In this document: positions 23,262 to 34,312 of the stretch, one piece after another
Numbering within the stretch: the stretch's first letter is position 1
Layout: the number at the start of each line of letters is the position of its first letter
Translations under genes and position numbers: made by a program
Assembly: GCA_014885115.2 (NCBI GenBank)
Contig: WKLE02000569.1
Span: forward strand, 1-41,942
Direction of reading: 5' to 3'
Length of the DNA: 41,942 nucleotides
Origin: Asterionellopsis glacialis
Lineage: Eukaryota; Bacillariophyta; Plagiogrammaphyceae; Rhaphoneidales; Asterionellopsidaceae
Notes under the pieces: generated by a model
Told to the model about the DNA's origin: nothing
The model's input: only the letters and a program-made list of their open reading frames with translations
Databases searched by the model: none

Positions 23262-24787
23262 GGATTTCTTGGAACGTATATATATATGTATTAGAAGAAA
23301 AGTCATGTAATACCAGATATATTTTGTTCAGAACCGTGCAGATAAGATTTTCCAATCAAATATTCTTACATTGTCATCAAGGCACTCTCACTTGCAAGTT
23401 GAAACTATGAGGATAGTCAAAATTGCAAAAAAATTATTGATACTGTGATGTTCTAAAGTTGCGACCAATAGCCTTGGTGTTGTATAACATAGATAAGGAG
23501 CAATAACAAGCCCAGCATTAGGTAAAGGGAAATTGGTTTGCTGGTTACTTATCTCTATTTTCATGAGCGTACCAAGTGCCAAAAGTCAATCACAGTTTAA
23601 TTTTGTGTTTAACAAATATGGAGAAGAGACTTTGGTGGTAGTTTTTCCGTGCGTCAATTTGTCAGATGGTGCAAAATTCTTATCTCTCGTATATGTGACT
23701 ACCTCATTAATAAATAAAAAAAATTCTCACGTAAGATCTTTGACATTGGAAGAAATGTAATCATTGGAAGAAATGTAATCATTGGAAAAGAGTCCTGGTT
23801 GTGATGCAAACATTTTGGATTAAAGTGGAGAATCTTTTCAGAAAATGAAAGTTGAATCATCGGAAAAGAATCCTTGAGTTCATGAATCTTTTCAGAATTT
23901 CAAAGTTGATAACTACCGTTCTCGTTTTTTTGGCCCGGACAGAGCTGCATAGCCTTCTGAAGAACACTTTCGAAATGATGAGAACCGGTTCGTTTTGGGT
24001 TGTTCTTCCTGCGTCTTTTTTTTTAGTAGGGTTCGCAAATCGTTTCGTTGCCGGCTGCTTGCCACAGGGCCTTTCTGGTCTTCTGAAGAACTTCAAGTAG
24101 TTGACGAGAACCGGTTCGTTTTTTGGTGTTCTTCCTGCGTTTTCCAATTTTAGAGTTCGCAAAACGTTTCGTTGGCTGCTTGCGTCAGAGACGCTCCCCA
24201 TCAGTATATTCTCCGTCGTTACGTTCAGACTCCGTTCATTCAGTACTGAAGGTACGTAAATGAAACATTCAACGGAATGGGAACGACGGACCATGGACCA
24301 ACCAGAGGCCCTGAAACCACCAGCGTCATCAGACATATCACATCATATAATATCTTTAGGCAGCCCTGCACTCTGGTGCTTGGGGTCACACGTGGACCCT
24401 GCCATATGCGTGTGTGTCCACTGCTTGAGTGCGTGTATTTCCGGTCAAAGTGCGAGACGGAAGAAAACGCACGAACTTCAATCGCGATCGCTCGGAAGTA
24501 CATATGTGTGGCGAAGAACGTGGAAAGAAAAAAAGCCTTGCCTTTGTTGAACGTCGTCGGAGGAACAAAAACGAAAAGCAGTCGACTAGAAACTCAAGTC
24601 TGTGACCGTCGTCTCTCCAACGTTTAGACCATCCACGTGAAAACAACAGTCACTACCACCTTGCTTTACAACTGCATTTTGAAAAGATCAATTAAATTAG
24701 GAAGTTGAACCCGAAAGAATCAACGAACGAAAAAATCACATTTAGTATTATATGTGTAGAAAACGACATCACAACAGGACACGAACA
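23262..24787. other. Intergenic region with imperfect tandem repeats
   Basis: Between the fibrillin-like gene and the riboflavin gene. No convincing gene. Short duplicated units (ATTGGAAGAAATGTAATC twice near 23746-23781; GAATCTTTTCAGAA near 23831 and 23885) precede a longer imperfect tandem pair at 23954-24190. A frame near 23533 starts only with TTG and was not accepted. Confidence 0.5.
23954..24190. repeat. Imperfect tandem duplication, period 126 bp
   Basis: CTTCTGAAGAAC, GAGAACCGGTTCGTT, GTTCTTCCTGCGT, GTTCGCAAA and CGTTTCGTTG...GGCTGCTTGC occur in the same order in both units; the GAGAACCGGTTCGTT elements start at 23980 and 24106. Each contains the palindrome GAACCGGTTC. Non-coding. 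Confidence 0.75.
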
Positions 24788-26742
24788 ATGGTAAAGTCAG
24801 GAATTAGTTTCGCATGGTCCATAATGGCCTGTTTGACTGTCTTCATGACACAAAAAGGAATATGCAAGTCAGAAGCTTTGGCGAACTCTTTCGTTCCCAA
24901 ATCTCTGATTACTAGAAGTGGCAACGCTAGCAACCGCAATAACAGGAGAGGCTCTTTAACTTGTGTTTTGCACACACCTAAATCCGACGATGCCGCTCTT
25001 CACCCAAATGGTGATGACTTGAATGGGAAGTTCCAGACAACTTCTGATGGAGCAGCAGAGTCATCCCCCTCGGACGATGAAGTGATCGCTGCGAGAAAGC
25101 TAAAAATTCTCCGTGGTGGCAGCACATCGTCCGAAAAAAAGCCTCTCTCGTCAGGCTTGGTCGACGGGGATCGTGTTGTGAGAGCAGACTATGTCGCTGA
25201 AACTAACTTGCCAACTGATGTTGGCCAATACCGTTTGAGGGCTTACAGGGTGCCCTCTAAATTCAAGAATCAATACGTAGGTACAGAACCATGTGTCATT
25301 TACAGTGCTGACAAGCCTCCTTTCGGAAAGGACGGCAAGATGGCAGAAAACGTACCTGTCCGCATCCACGACCAATGCTTTACCAGTGAAGTATTTCGTA
25401 GCCAACGTTGTGACTGCAAAGAACAACTTAAAATGGCTCTAAGCTATGTAAGGGATAATGGTGGCGCCATTATTTACTTACAACAAGAAGGAAGGGGTAT
25501 TGGGCTTGCCAACAAGGTTGCAGCATACGCCCTTCAGGATGTTGGGATGGATACTGTAGACGCCAACACTCACCTTGGCTTTCCAGAAGACTGCCGGCAG
25601 TATGGAGTCGTCCCTGCCATTCTCAAAGACATGAATATTGGTAGCATCCAACTAATGACGAACAACCCTCGCAAGGTCGAGCGCTTGAATAGTCTTGGTG
25701 TAAAGGTTTCCAACCTGGTCCCCATGGTGGTGAAGGAGGCAAACATGTACAACCGAAAGTACTTACAGACAAAGCAAGATAGGATGAACCATGCTAACTT
25801 TGGAGATCTGCTAGCAAATACTTCACCAAACGCCTTGCCGAGTATAGATATTTCCGAAACCACTGTATCAGAATCTAGTGGAGTTGTGTTACCAAAGCGA
25901 AAGCTATTGGCTGATGAATTTATCAACGACGGAGAAGAAATGGCAGCAGCTGCAGTTACTTCATGCCTTTTGGATGACCTCACACAGTCTGGAGTTCATG
26001 CAGCTGATGATGGATACTGCTTTGGTCGCAAGTCTGTCGAGGATGCGATCAATGCAGTTAAAAACGGGGAAATGGTCGTCGTCGTAGATGATGAAGATCG
26101 TGAGAATGAAGGAGATTTCATCATGGCTGCTGATATGTGCACACCAGAAGCAATGGCACAAATTGTGCGCTACTCTAGTGGTGTTGTCTGTGTTGGTATG
26201 GAAGGCGAGCGAATGGACGCTCTCAACTTGCCTTCAATGGTTTCTAAAAATGAGGATCCAAAGGGTACCGCGTTCAGCGTTACAGTGGATGCTTCAAAAT
26301 CACACGGTGAGTTATTGTTTTTTTTGGGGGGGTTGATTGGACTCGGCTAGTTTCATTCGTGTGTGTAACTGACCCTTTTTCTTTATTTCTTCTCCCTATA
26401 GGAATCTCAACGGGAATCAGCGCTACAGATAGAGCCAAGACGGTTCAATTGCTCGCGGACGAATCAACTGGGGCCACAGATTTTGTCCGTCCTGGGCACA
26501 TCTTCCCACTTCGAGCTAAAGAAGGAGGAGTTCTTACACGGGATGGGCACACTGAGGCTGCTGTAGACTTGTCTCGGCTTGCTGGTCTTCGTCCTTGCGG
26601 AGTATTGTGTGAGATTGTTTCTGAAGATGATCCGATAAGCATGGCACGTCTTCCTGAGTTGAAGAGATTTTGCAAAAAACACGGCTACGTACTTACCAGC
26701 ATTGTCGATATTGCACAGTACCGAAGAGATACGGAACAATAA
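24788..26742 (+). CDS. Bifunctional GTP cyclohydrolase II / 3,4-dihydroxy-2-butanone-4-phosphate synthase, plastid-targeted
   Basis: Exons 24788..26306 and 26402..26742, intron 26307..26401 (GTGAGTT...CTATAG, 95 bp, phase 1); 619 residues. Starting at ATG 24788 gives a signal peptide ending ALANSFVP, an ASAF-like plastid motif. GTP cyclohydrolase II spans about 128-334: zinc ligands Cys197, Cys208, Cys210 in [14 protein letters not shown], and [12 protein letters not shown]. After a variable linker, DHBP synthase spans about 408-615: [10 protein letters not shown] near 434, [27 protein letters not shown] and [10 protein letters not shown]. The two halves catalyse the committed steps of riboflavin synthesis: GTP opened to the pyrimidine precursor, and ribulose 5-phosphate to the four-carbon unit. 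Order is RibA-RibB, the reverse of the RibB-RibA fusion of plants and many bacteria. All key motifs look intact, so both activities are likely. Confidence 0.92.
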
Positions 26743-27072
26743 ACGTCAAAGATTTCCGTACAAAGACGATCAATTGATGTTGCGCTACTTCTATGCACGA
26801 TATTTGATAGATGACATTTTTATTTTAAATTATTTACCTGTAATATTGGGAGGACTGGAAAATTAAATCATACTTAACTGTCTTCATTTTCAGATTAGAG
26901 CTGTAATGTAGGTTCAATTGAAAAGTGCCCACGGTTGCAAAAAGTAGCGAAGTATCCAGTTTGTCAAGAAGTAAATGTGAATTTTTTATTTTCGCCGTTG
27001 ATATCTATAGAAAGATCAACTTCTTGACCAGACTTTTGGACAAGCATAATCAGTGCGACAGCTGGAGTCAAA
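26743..27072. other. Convergent intergenic spacer
   Basis: 330 bp between the 3' ends of the riboflavin gene (+) and the transporter gene (-). AT-rich, with no gene or repeat seen. It presumably carries both 3' untranslated regions. Confidence 0.5.
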
Positions 27073-28842
27073 TTATGTAATTTCAACTCCTTCGTTGGCT
27101 TCATCCTCCAGACTTGAGACCAGTTCACTCATCATACCCCCCTTTGAGATACAAGTGCAATGTTTCCAAAAGAATAGTTCCTCCAGCAGCACATTTATTT
27201 GGTTAGGATGCTCATCTGCCTCTGCATGGGACGTATCTGGCACAGCAAGAGCTGCGAAAATAAAATTGAAGATGGAGAACATGAAATATACTTCAAACGG
27301 TATCTCTGGACCAAAGGCTTCTTGAACTGACAGAAAAGTGTATGATGCAATCACTGCAAATACAGAGGACAGGATCTGTGCACTGCCAAGTGCGCGTCCA
27401 CGAATGTGGACGGGGAATAGTTCTGATGTTAGCAGCCAAAAAAGAGGTCCGTAAGAAAGGGCGTAACCAGCAACAACACCCATGCAACCAAGTAGAGCTA
27501 ATACTTGCTGTGTCATGGTATAGCGATTAGAATCATCTTCCAGTCCAGTAGTGAAGGCGATGACCAGACACAACAGGGATACTACAATGGTGCCAGATCC
27601 CACAAGGAGCAAACTCCGGCGTCCCAACATATCAACTTTAAAGATGACAATACAAGTTACAAGGAACTTGACGCACCCGAGTAAAACCGTAGGAGCCAGT
27701 AAACGTTCCGATTGTTTCTTGTTGAGGTCATTTTCAATACCATCAATGTCCTCCTCGTAGAATATTTGAGAAAAGATTTCTGGGGCAAAGTTCAATACAG
27801 TTGCATGTCCGCATGTTTGTTGCGAAATAGCCAAGGACGACACTATTATCGCTTGTCTCCAAAAGTGTGACATTTCAACTTTTCTTGTAGTTTTTGACGA
27901 CTCGTTTTCATTTAATGTATCAGAAAGTCCTGTACCTCCAGTTGCAACGGTTACATCTGGTTCATCTGTAAATTGCTCATTCTTTTTGCCTGCAGTAACT
28001 TCAACCTTTTTCGCTTGTTCATCTTTTTCATATGGATCATCACCCTCTACAGGAGAAAACAAATCACCATCATGTTCACTGAAATCATTAAGTGCTAGAG
28101 AAGCATCCTCAATTTCTTCTTTTTCATTAATGATTGCTAATGCTGCCTTCCATTCAGATATTTTTCCCTTCATATGTAACCAAACTGGACTTTCTGGCAT
28201 GCCATAAATTCCAATGAACTGAACTATCGCCATTCCCCCTGATAGAAGAAACATTAGTCGCCACCCTTCATCAAACTGATCTACTTCCACTGTAATCACG
28301 TAGCTGCAAAGGTAGGCCACAAGGAAACCAAAACTAATCGATGCTTCATGACATGATACGAGTGCTCCCCTATGTTGCTCCGGCGCAATTTCAGTCAAAT
28401 AGGCAACATCTGAAATTGCCGATATCGACATTGCTGCACCAGCAGACACTCGGCCGATTAAAACGCCCTTCAATGATTGTGCCGAAGAAAGTAGGATAGA
28501 AGCAATGACAAATACCATATCTGTTATGAGAATAGTTTTCCGTCGTCCAAATCTATCACAAATAGGTCCACCTATGAAAGATCCAACTATCATTCCCACA
28601 TAAAGCAAGGACACAACATGCTCTGTTTGTTCTGATGTAAGATCCAAACTTGACTTGAGGGATGGGAGTGCTCCAGAAATGACCCCAAGATCGTAACCAA
28701 ACAGAATTCCACCAATCGATGCCAAGGCTGTTGCTTTGATCATGAACTTGGTTACTCTGTCGGAAGAATTGGATAAAGCATGATTGTCACCTGCTTCTTG
28801 AGGCCTGCTGCTAATACTAGTACTCGGAACGGTCATTGTCAT
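27073..28842 (-). CDS. Sugar-porter family MFS transporter
   Basis: Single exon, 589 residues, from ATG 28842. Sugar-porter signatures are clear: GGILFGYDLGVISGALP (44-60, TM1), DRFGRRK (96-102, loop 2-3), PESPVWL (216-222, end of TM6), QQTCGHATVLNFAPEIF (341-357, TM7; the family usually has QQLTG), GRRS in loop 8-9, and LTSELFPVHIRGRALG in TM10. About twelve membrane helices are expected. Loop 6-7 is unusually long, about 225-325, acidic and Ser/Thr-rich, likely a regulatory cytosolic segment. Known members move hexoses or polyols, often with protons; the substrate cannot be told here. There is no plastid signal, so plasma membrane or vacuole is more likely. Convergent with the riboflavin gene. 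Confidence 0.88.
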   Translation of the reverse strand: MTMTVPSTSISSRPQEAGDNHALSNSSDRVTKFMIKATALASIGGILFGYDLGVISGALPSLKSSLDLTSEQTEHVVSLLYVGMIVGSFIGGPICDRFGRRKTILITDMVFVIASILLSSAQSLKGVLIGRVSAGAAMSISAISDVAYLTEIAPEQHRGALVSCHEASISFGFLVAYLCSYVITVEVDQFDEGWRLMFLLSGGMAIVQFIGIYGMPESPVWLHMKGKISEWKAALAIINEKEEIEDASLALNDFSEHDGDLFSPVEGDDPYEKDEQAKKVEVTAGKKNEQFTDEPDVTVATGGTGLSDTLNENESSKTTRKVEMSHFWRQAIIVSSLAISQQTCGHATVLNFAPEIFSQIFYEEDIDGIENDLNKKQSERLLAPTVLLGCVKFLVTCIVIFKVDMLGRRSLLLVGSGTIVVSLLCLVIAFTTGLEDDSNRYTMTQQVLALLGCMGVVAGYALSYGPLFWLLTSELFPVHIRGRALGSAQILSSVFAVIASYTFLSVQEAFGPEIPFEVYFMFSIFNFIFAALAVPDTSHAEADEHPNQINVLLEELFFWKHCTCISKGGMMSELVSSLEDEANEGVEIT

Positions 28843-30135
28843 GGAAACAACTACAAGAACAGCTGGGTCTGCGGTGATTCGTCACTTATAATACACTTTC
28901 AATTGTTTTACTTTCGTTACCTCTCATTGAAACGGACGAACAAACAATATTTAGGTAGGTTGCCCCCTAAATGTATCAGTGAAGTCTCTTGAATGTGCTG
29001 CTTTACAGGACGTGCTTCTTGCACTTTCTTGTCAAACACCAAAAAGACACAGGAAAAAGCATGCGTAGGATGGTGAAAAAATGAAGTTCAAAATGACCGG
29101 GTCGGTCGGTCGCGGCCGGGGAGGCGAGAACAATTTATTTTCGGTTGATTAATATTAGGGATAAGGCTTTACAAATTTGAATTCTACTAACGTTAAGGAT
29201 TTAAGTCCCGTACTGATTGACTCTTAGTGTGTCAAGGCAGGCGCACTACCCCGACTGTTTGAGACAATGTCAAGAGTAAAAAGAAAGGAGATGCCTCAAC
29301 ACTGAATACCGAACGGTATCTCTGCAAGTATTCATCATAATTGGCTGCTGTGGATGCTCATTGAAGTTTCTCGTATTGTGAAGGAGCAAATTGCTTCTCT
29401 TTCTTCAACGGGGTGTCACCACTACTCAGTTCTTTCACAGTTTCTCTGAAGTACGAACCAGGTAATTCTTTATTTTTTAACTCATAGATGTGATTACCGG
29501 TATTAATAGGTAATAGAATAATAAATGTCAGATATCATACTCTTAACATGTGAACAAAAAAAATAGAGGACATTTTTAGACTAACTTGGTTTGTCTTTCT
29601 TCAACGGAGTGTCACTCAGTTCTTTCAAAGTTTCCCGAAACTGCTTTACTTTTGCTTTTTAGATGCCACTCTAGAGCTAATAGACTAATCATGTGCACGG
29701 GGGAAAAGACAGGTGTATATCACCATGCTACCAGGTAGGTCCTAAAATGCAGTATTATTTGCTCTATAATAAATTAAGTATCTTTATATAAAGAGCAAGT
29801 TGCTGTTTTTTATTACGCTCTTTGAATATCACATGAACCGAAGGAGTAGAAAAATAGTGATGAAATATGTAGGCCCAGGAGATTCGCCTCTCCACCTTTG
29901 TGGAAGTTCAAACTGTGTATGATATCAAGTAACCTGTTGCAAAAAAGGAAAGTTGTAATCATAACTTCAAAACGCACGCCATTGTATCACAACAATAGCT
30001 TTAATTGCAAACGAAATAAAATGCAAATATGATTTCCTTCTATTAACTCTTTTTCAACTTAAAAATTAGACTGTACATGTTACATTTGTTACAAACTCTC
30101 TTCTTGAAACTCTTTTTTCTATCTCTTTTTTCCCC
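28843..30135. other. Intergenic region with a duplicated ~50-bp segment
   Basis: 5' flank of the transporter gene and 3' flank of the first GHSRRGLE-family gene. No gene is seen. A GC-rich island with CGGT repeats lies at about 29097-29125, and a direct repeat is listed separately. TACCAGGTAGGTCC occurs at 29729-29742. Confidence 0.5.
29398..29639. repeat. Direct repeat, units 29398-29450 and 29594-29639
   Basis: Both units read TCTTTCTTCAACGG then GTGTCAC, CTCAGTTCTTTCA and AGTTTC; the first has a few extra bases. Start-to-start distance is 196 bp. Non-coding. Confidence 0.7.
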
Positions 30136-30804
30136 TTATGCTGCAGCAGGCATTGCATTATATGCGCTGGAACAGTGTCGCACTTTTGGTGCTAAATAAT
30201 TCTTTTGGCTCTCCGCAGTCGGCGTCGCTCGGTTATTGTTATTCGATGATCTCATCATTAGTAATCTTCTTTGATATGCAGATTTTTCCCTTGCTACAGC
30301 ATGTTCATCAGCAGTTCCCATATGCTGTGCTAAATCTGTAGCTTCTTGTGTAAACATGGAGTATATTTCAGACAGACGCTCGACAGTAGCTTGACCGTCC
30401 TGCCTTTTCATCGTATCTTGTGCTTGAAGGACAGCTTCAATTGAAGCTTGCGCTGCCCGCCTTCGCTCATTCCCGTGTTGCTTATTGCACCATCTTTCAA
30501 GGCCACGTCTTGAATGACCAAAGCATGCCCATTTCTTCAAATTCGCTTCATCTGGGTAATCTAATAAATCACCGCCACCACATCGTCGCGTTTCTTTTGA
30601 GATGGCACGAGCAGTCTGTTTGAAAAAATCAAAGTCTAAACTGTTGTACCAAAGTGTTCTTCGTTCTTCACGTGAGATCTCAGACAAGTTCCGAACTCGA
30701 GTTAGTATCTGCTCAAGTTCATCAACCTTGGCAGGAAAGCGCAATTTTCTCTTTGTTGCTGTGGGATTGGGAGTCCTATCACAACTCCTGTCGTATTTCG
30801 TCAT
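30136..30804 (-). CDS. GHSRRGLE-motif family protein 1, unknown function
   Basis: Single exon, 222 residues from ATG 30804 (MTKYDRSCDRT); the longer frame opens only with TTG. The product is not recognised but is clearly related to those at 33197-34015 and 36582-38591. Shared pattern: a basic K/R-x-L/V-x-F segment (KRKLRFP), about 25 residues later W-Y/F/W...DF..FK...R..[AS]K, then W.[CK].GHSRRGLERW, basic residues, and an [AI]xxAVLxxQ helix followed by a helix around EIYSMFTQEATDLAQ. Mostly alpha-helical and basic, with no membrane segment or signal peptide, so nuclear or cytosolic. No catalytic motif is visible. It is transcribed divergently from member 2 across a 2.4-kb spacer. Confidence 0.72.
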   Translation of the reverse strand: MTKYDRSCDRTPNPTATKRKLRFPAKVDELEQILTRVRNLSEISREERRTLWYNSLDFDFFKQTARAISKETRRCGGGDLLDYPDEANLKKWACFGHSRRGLERWCNKQHGNERRRAAQASIEAVLQAQDTMKRQDGQATVERLSEIYSMFTQEATDLAQHMGTADEHAVAREKSAYQRRLLMMRSSNNNNRATPTAESQKNYLAPKVRHCSSAYNAMPAAA

Positions 30805-32690
30805 AGGAGACGCTCTGATGTATTGCGACAAACTATGAAAGTGCAAGTGTTGCGAACGCTACACTACGCTGTCGCTGCCTGTGCCTGTATTTTTTTTAAT
30901 GCGACACCGAACCATGCGGTCACTGTCCTGTGGGTGAGGCAGTTGCCAACCAGAACATGGACATTCTGTTCTTGATTATATTTCTTTCTCTGGTACAAAT
31001 TGTACGATGTACTCAACGAAGTCATTTTGTTCCTAATCAGCAGCTTTAAACGAGAAATGTACAGCTCGACAAAAAGGGTGAGATGACTCCTTTTGTTTCG
31101 TTCAATGTAAAAGTTCTTAATTCGGAGAAACTGTTCCAATAGTCAATAAATAGTATTAGGCCTAACATATTGAAGCAGAGGTCTTGAAAGGTCTTGAAAA
31201 TGGTACTTCCACGACTCGCTATAGTTTAATAAGTAGTAAATCGTGCTAACTCTAAAGCCCTTACAAAATCATTTACTGTAGATTAAGTACTACTGAAGGT
31301 TGCTTCGTAGTGATTTGTGTACCAGGTACTCGGAAAAGTAATGTTTTCCGTAAAAAGTCACAGCAAGAATAATCCATTTAATAATAAATACACTGGTATC
31401 AAACGAAGATGGTTGAACTACCATAAATTTTCTAATCATGGTTTCCACTTGCTCCTTCGTCTTCTTATTTTGATACAGATAAAGGGAGAAATCCATGCAA
31501 GTTAGGAAATGAAGTATCATCGTAATCCTGAAATGCATCATGAGTGAACCGTGATACAGTCATTCACGACTACACTTAAGGATCCGATTTCGATAGAGTA
31601 TCACTCTCTTTCTGTGTGAAAATGCTTTCTCCTTAGATATATGAAATATTTCTACTATATAAATGTTTATGTCGAAATGGTAAAGTGATACCAAGAATTT
31701 GTACATACTGGTACAGACTGTGATTTATTATTTTATGTATCTGCCTGGAAGATTGATGTTCTGTCCCGGATACAGGAAAATATCGTTCGTTAAGTAAAGG
31801 ATATTGGATGTATGTACCAGCGCACCTTTTTTAACCCCCGCTTCTTCTTTCATATCAACTTCCAGGTACATACACGACAAACACTGTGTCTGCATGGGCA
31901 GACTACTATGAAAGATAGACTACAATAAGGCTCCTTCCCGTGAACGCTTAGGGCCTTTCTAAAGAAATACAATTGTGTCATACTATAGAAAGTTCCAGCT
32001 CGAACTGTAATAGTACATGGCGGTAGTACTGAATGTTGTACCTGTAGACAAAGGAGCTGTTTGTCTGTTTGTACAGCTACTTAAGACCGAAACAACAAGA
32101 TTACGATTACTCGTACTGTAGTAAGAAGTATCAGCTGGCTTCGGCAGGCTTTCCCAAAATATACCATTAAATGAACTACTCGGTGTTCAATAATTCTCAT
32201 ACAATAGTTTTTTATGCTGTTACTGTTCCAACATATCCGTTGAACAAAAATGTGACGTAGCCTACAAGTACCAGGCAATACATATTATTTAGGTTTTTTT
32301 AAATTTAAGTACCAAAGATGTATTATCTAACCGTAGTACAGGTAGAGCGACAGTGCATGCGTGGTGACTACATCGGGGAACACACCTGTACCTAGTATTG
32401 TATTTGGGTCATCCCATAGGGAGAAGTCATTAATTGTTAAATTAGTACTACCTTAGTTGTGATCTACTGAAAAGCCTGGACCTGCACACTTTTTAATATA
32501 ATATAATATGGAGGTACTTTGAAAATCGGTAGTGGTGATTACCTGTAGGGTTGGTCCTTGCTTATTCATCCATCAGTAATACTGTAGCTATTGTTTACTA
32601 TGTACCAGGTACAGGTAAAAGAAAAACGACAAGAATATAGAATTTATCATGGGCTTATAACCCAATAAGGTTTAGAACAGAGTTGGTTAG

Positions 32691-32711
32691 TACCAGGTAT
32701 TATACCTGGTA
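32691..32711. repeat. Inverted repeat TACCAGGTA-3-TACCTGGTA
   Basis: Nine-base arms, three-base spacer, perfect complementarity. Member of the recurring intergenic palindrome family. Confidence 0.85.
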
Positions 32712-32818
32712 CACATCATACCCGTATTATTAGAAGTACCTGTATACGACAACCTACTGAAAGTGGAAACCCTCAATCCATGCAGGAAATCAAGTACGTT
32801 TCGATCTATTCAGACAAG

Positions 32819-32841
32819 GTACCAGGTACGGTACCTGGTAC
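32819..32841. repeat. 23-bp perfect palindrome, arms GTACCAGGTAC / GTACCTGGTAC
   Basis: Eleven-base arms separated by a single G. Each arm is itself nearly palindromic, so the site can also be read as two tandem copies of the motif. Confidence 0.9.
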
Positions 32842-33196
32842 AGTATACCCAAGGAACTAGTACCAGAGGTACAGTACAGTGCCAGTCAAAGTAACCTATA
32901 ATGAAACAGGTACCGTAGTCATTCTGATGAGGCATTCAGAGTGTAAATCGGAAAGGAGAAAGGTAGGACATTTTCCTTTCTATGTAATACTGTATTAGAT
33001 TTTTAACTAAGGGATCCTTCTGAGGACTCGTTCACCGGATAAAATAAATGTACTTTTTAAGAAAGGACAGAGGATGTTCGCAGAGACTTCCGACATTCCC
33101 TGATTCGCGAATTAAGTTCGTAGTTCGCGAGCTTATTGATAATTTTTAAAAAGCTGAAGTTGCACAAAAAGCCAAACTCAACACCAAGGAAAAACA

Positions 33197-34015
33197 ATGA
33201 GGAAATTTTCTTCTTCGCCTTCATCGGGAAGAAAGGTTAAATTTCCCGAAGAACTTGAAGATCTTGAAAAAGTTGTATGTATATTACCTAGTTTAGCAGA
33301 CTATACCAAAGAGGATGTGAAGGCGATATGGTTTGACGCGTCAGAGTTTCAATTCTTCAAAGGAGTAGCTCGTACCATTGCCAAGGAATGTTTGAAATAT
33401 GGTTATGGAGATGCATTGGACGATACTTTTGGATGCAGTCGTGATACAAGTACTTCCAAAGCACAACAACATTTGAATTCTTGGGCCAAACTTGGTCATT
33501 CTAGACGAGGATTAGAGCGATGGACAAATCGTAAACATGGAGAGATACGGAAACGGGAACAGTCATTAGCTATCAAAACTGTATTACAATGTCAGCAAGA
33601 ACAAAAATTGAAGCATGGTGGGGTCGATGCAAACATGTTAGCAATCGTCTCCGAGGAATACACAATGAATGCTAGAATTTTCGCTCAAATGATTGGTGAA
33701 GCTGATGCATTGTCTGTGTCGCGATCAGGAATATCTGTACCTAATAGGCTGTCCGTAATAATAATGAGTAAAAGTATGGTTGAGTGGAGAAAAGGGCAAA
33801 CAAATAAAAGCTGTGATTCTTCGAAGAACACTGATGATTCAAATCGCGTTGAAATTGAGGATATGGAGCTTGCTGAAAATGAAAATGACTCTATATGTGT
33901 TGCCAATCATAGGAATGAGATGACACAATCACAACATCAAGCTTCATTTTACGACTCGCTAGATTTATCGAAAATTATGGATGTTTTACCTGATCCAACA
34001 CCTAGAGCAGCTTAA
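33197..34015 (+). CDS. GHSRRGLE-motif family protein 2, unknown function
   Basis: Single exon, 272 residues from ATG 33197. The N-terminus is Ser-rich and then RKVKFPEELEDLE, matching KRKLRFPAKVDELE in member 1. Next come AIWFDASEFQFFKGVARTIA, a small Cys/Asp-containing insert (about 75-95) not in member 1, then WAKLGHSRRGLERWTNRKHG and the helix IKTVLQCQQEQK; the C-terminal 70 residues are acidic and Asn/Ser-rich. The segment RKVKF fits the [RK]-x(0,1)-V-x-F protein-phosphatase-1 docking pattern, a short and promiscuous motif. The function is unknown. Codon use and length look like a real gene, and conservation with two neighbours makes a chance frame very unlikely. Confidence 0.72.
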   Translation: MRKFSSSPSSGRKVKFPEELEDLEKVVCILPSLADYTKEDVKAIWFDASEFQFFKGVARTIAKECLKYGYGDALDDTFGCSRDTSTSKAQQHLNSWAKLGHSRRGLERWTNRKHGEIRKREQSLAIKTVLQCQQEQKLKHGGVDANMLAIVSEEYTMNARIFAQMIGEADALSVSRSGISVPNRLSVIIMSKSMVEWRKGQTNKSCDSSKNTDDSNRVEIEDMELAENENDSICVANHRNEMTQSQHQASFYDSLDLSKIMDVLPDPTPRAA

Positions 34016-34270
34016 CGGCAAATCGAAGGGGAAGGGAATACTGTATCTAAATATATTATTTTGTATTAATAAGTTATTTTCTTTTTGTACTCGTTGAAAA
34101 AGATCGAAGTCTCTCTGTCTCTACTTCCATTATCGGCCTTCTACCACAAAATAGGAAAGATGTCATTTGGGATGCACTCTCTAGAGTTGGAATAGGACAT
34201 GAAGTGATACCAGGTAGTTCTAGGACTACTTTATTTTTTGTTGGTATGAATAATACTAGTAGGAGCAGTC

Positions 34271-34312
34271 CTACCTGTACCTGTACTCGTACATCTCACA
34301 TGGTACAGGTAG
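34271..34312. repeat. 11-bp perfect inverted repeat CTACCTGTACC / GGTACAGGTAG
   Basis: Arms at 34271-34281 and 34302-34312 with a 20-base loop. The sequence is a variant of the TACCTGGTA family. Confidence 0.8.

Larger units (their letters stand above)
30847..33196. other. Divergent intergenic region dense in GTACCAGGTAC palindromes
   Basis: 2.35 kb between two divergently transcribed family genes, with no gene seen. Copies or variants of the TACCAGGTA / TACCTGGTA motif at 31317-31332, 32266-32276, 32602-32614, 32691-32711 (inverted pair) and 32819-32841 (perfect inverted pair), plus many partial GTACC/GGTAC stretches. This is the highest density in the window. Confidence 0.6.

Noticed and set aside
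23533..23760. Possible secreted peptide gene (MVCWLL...)
   Set aside because: The frame opens with TTG; starting at the first ATG (23561) removes the hydrophobic leader, so the signal-peptide look is an artefact.
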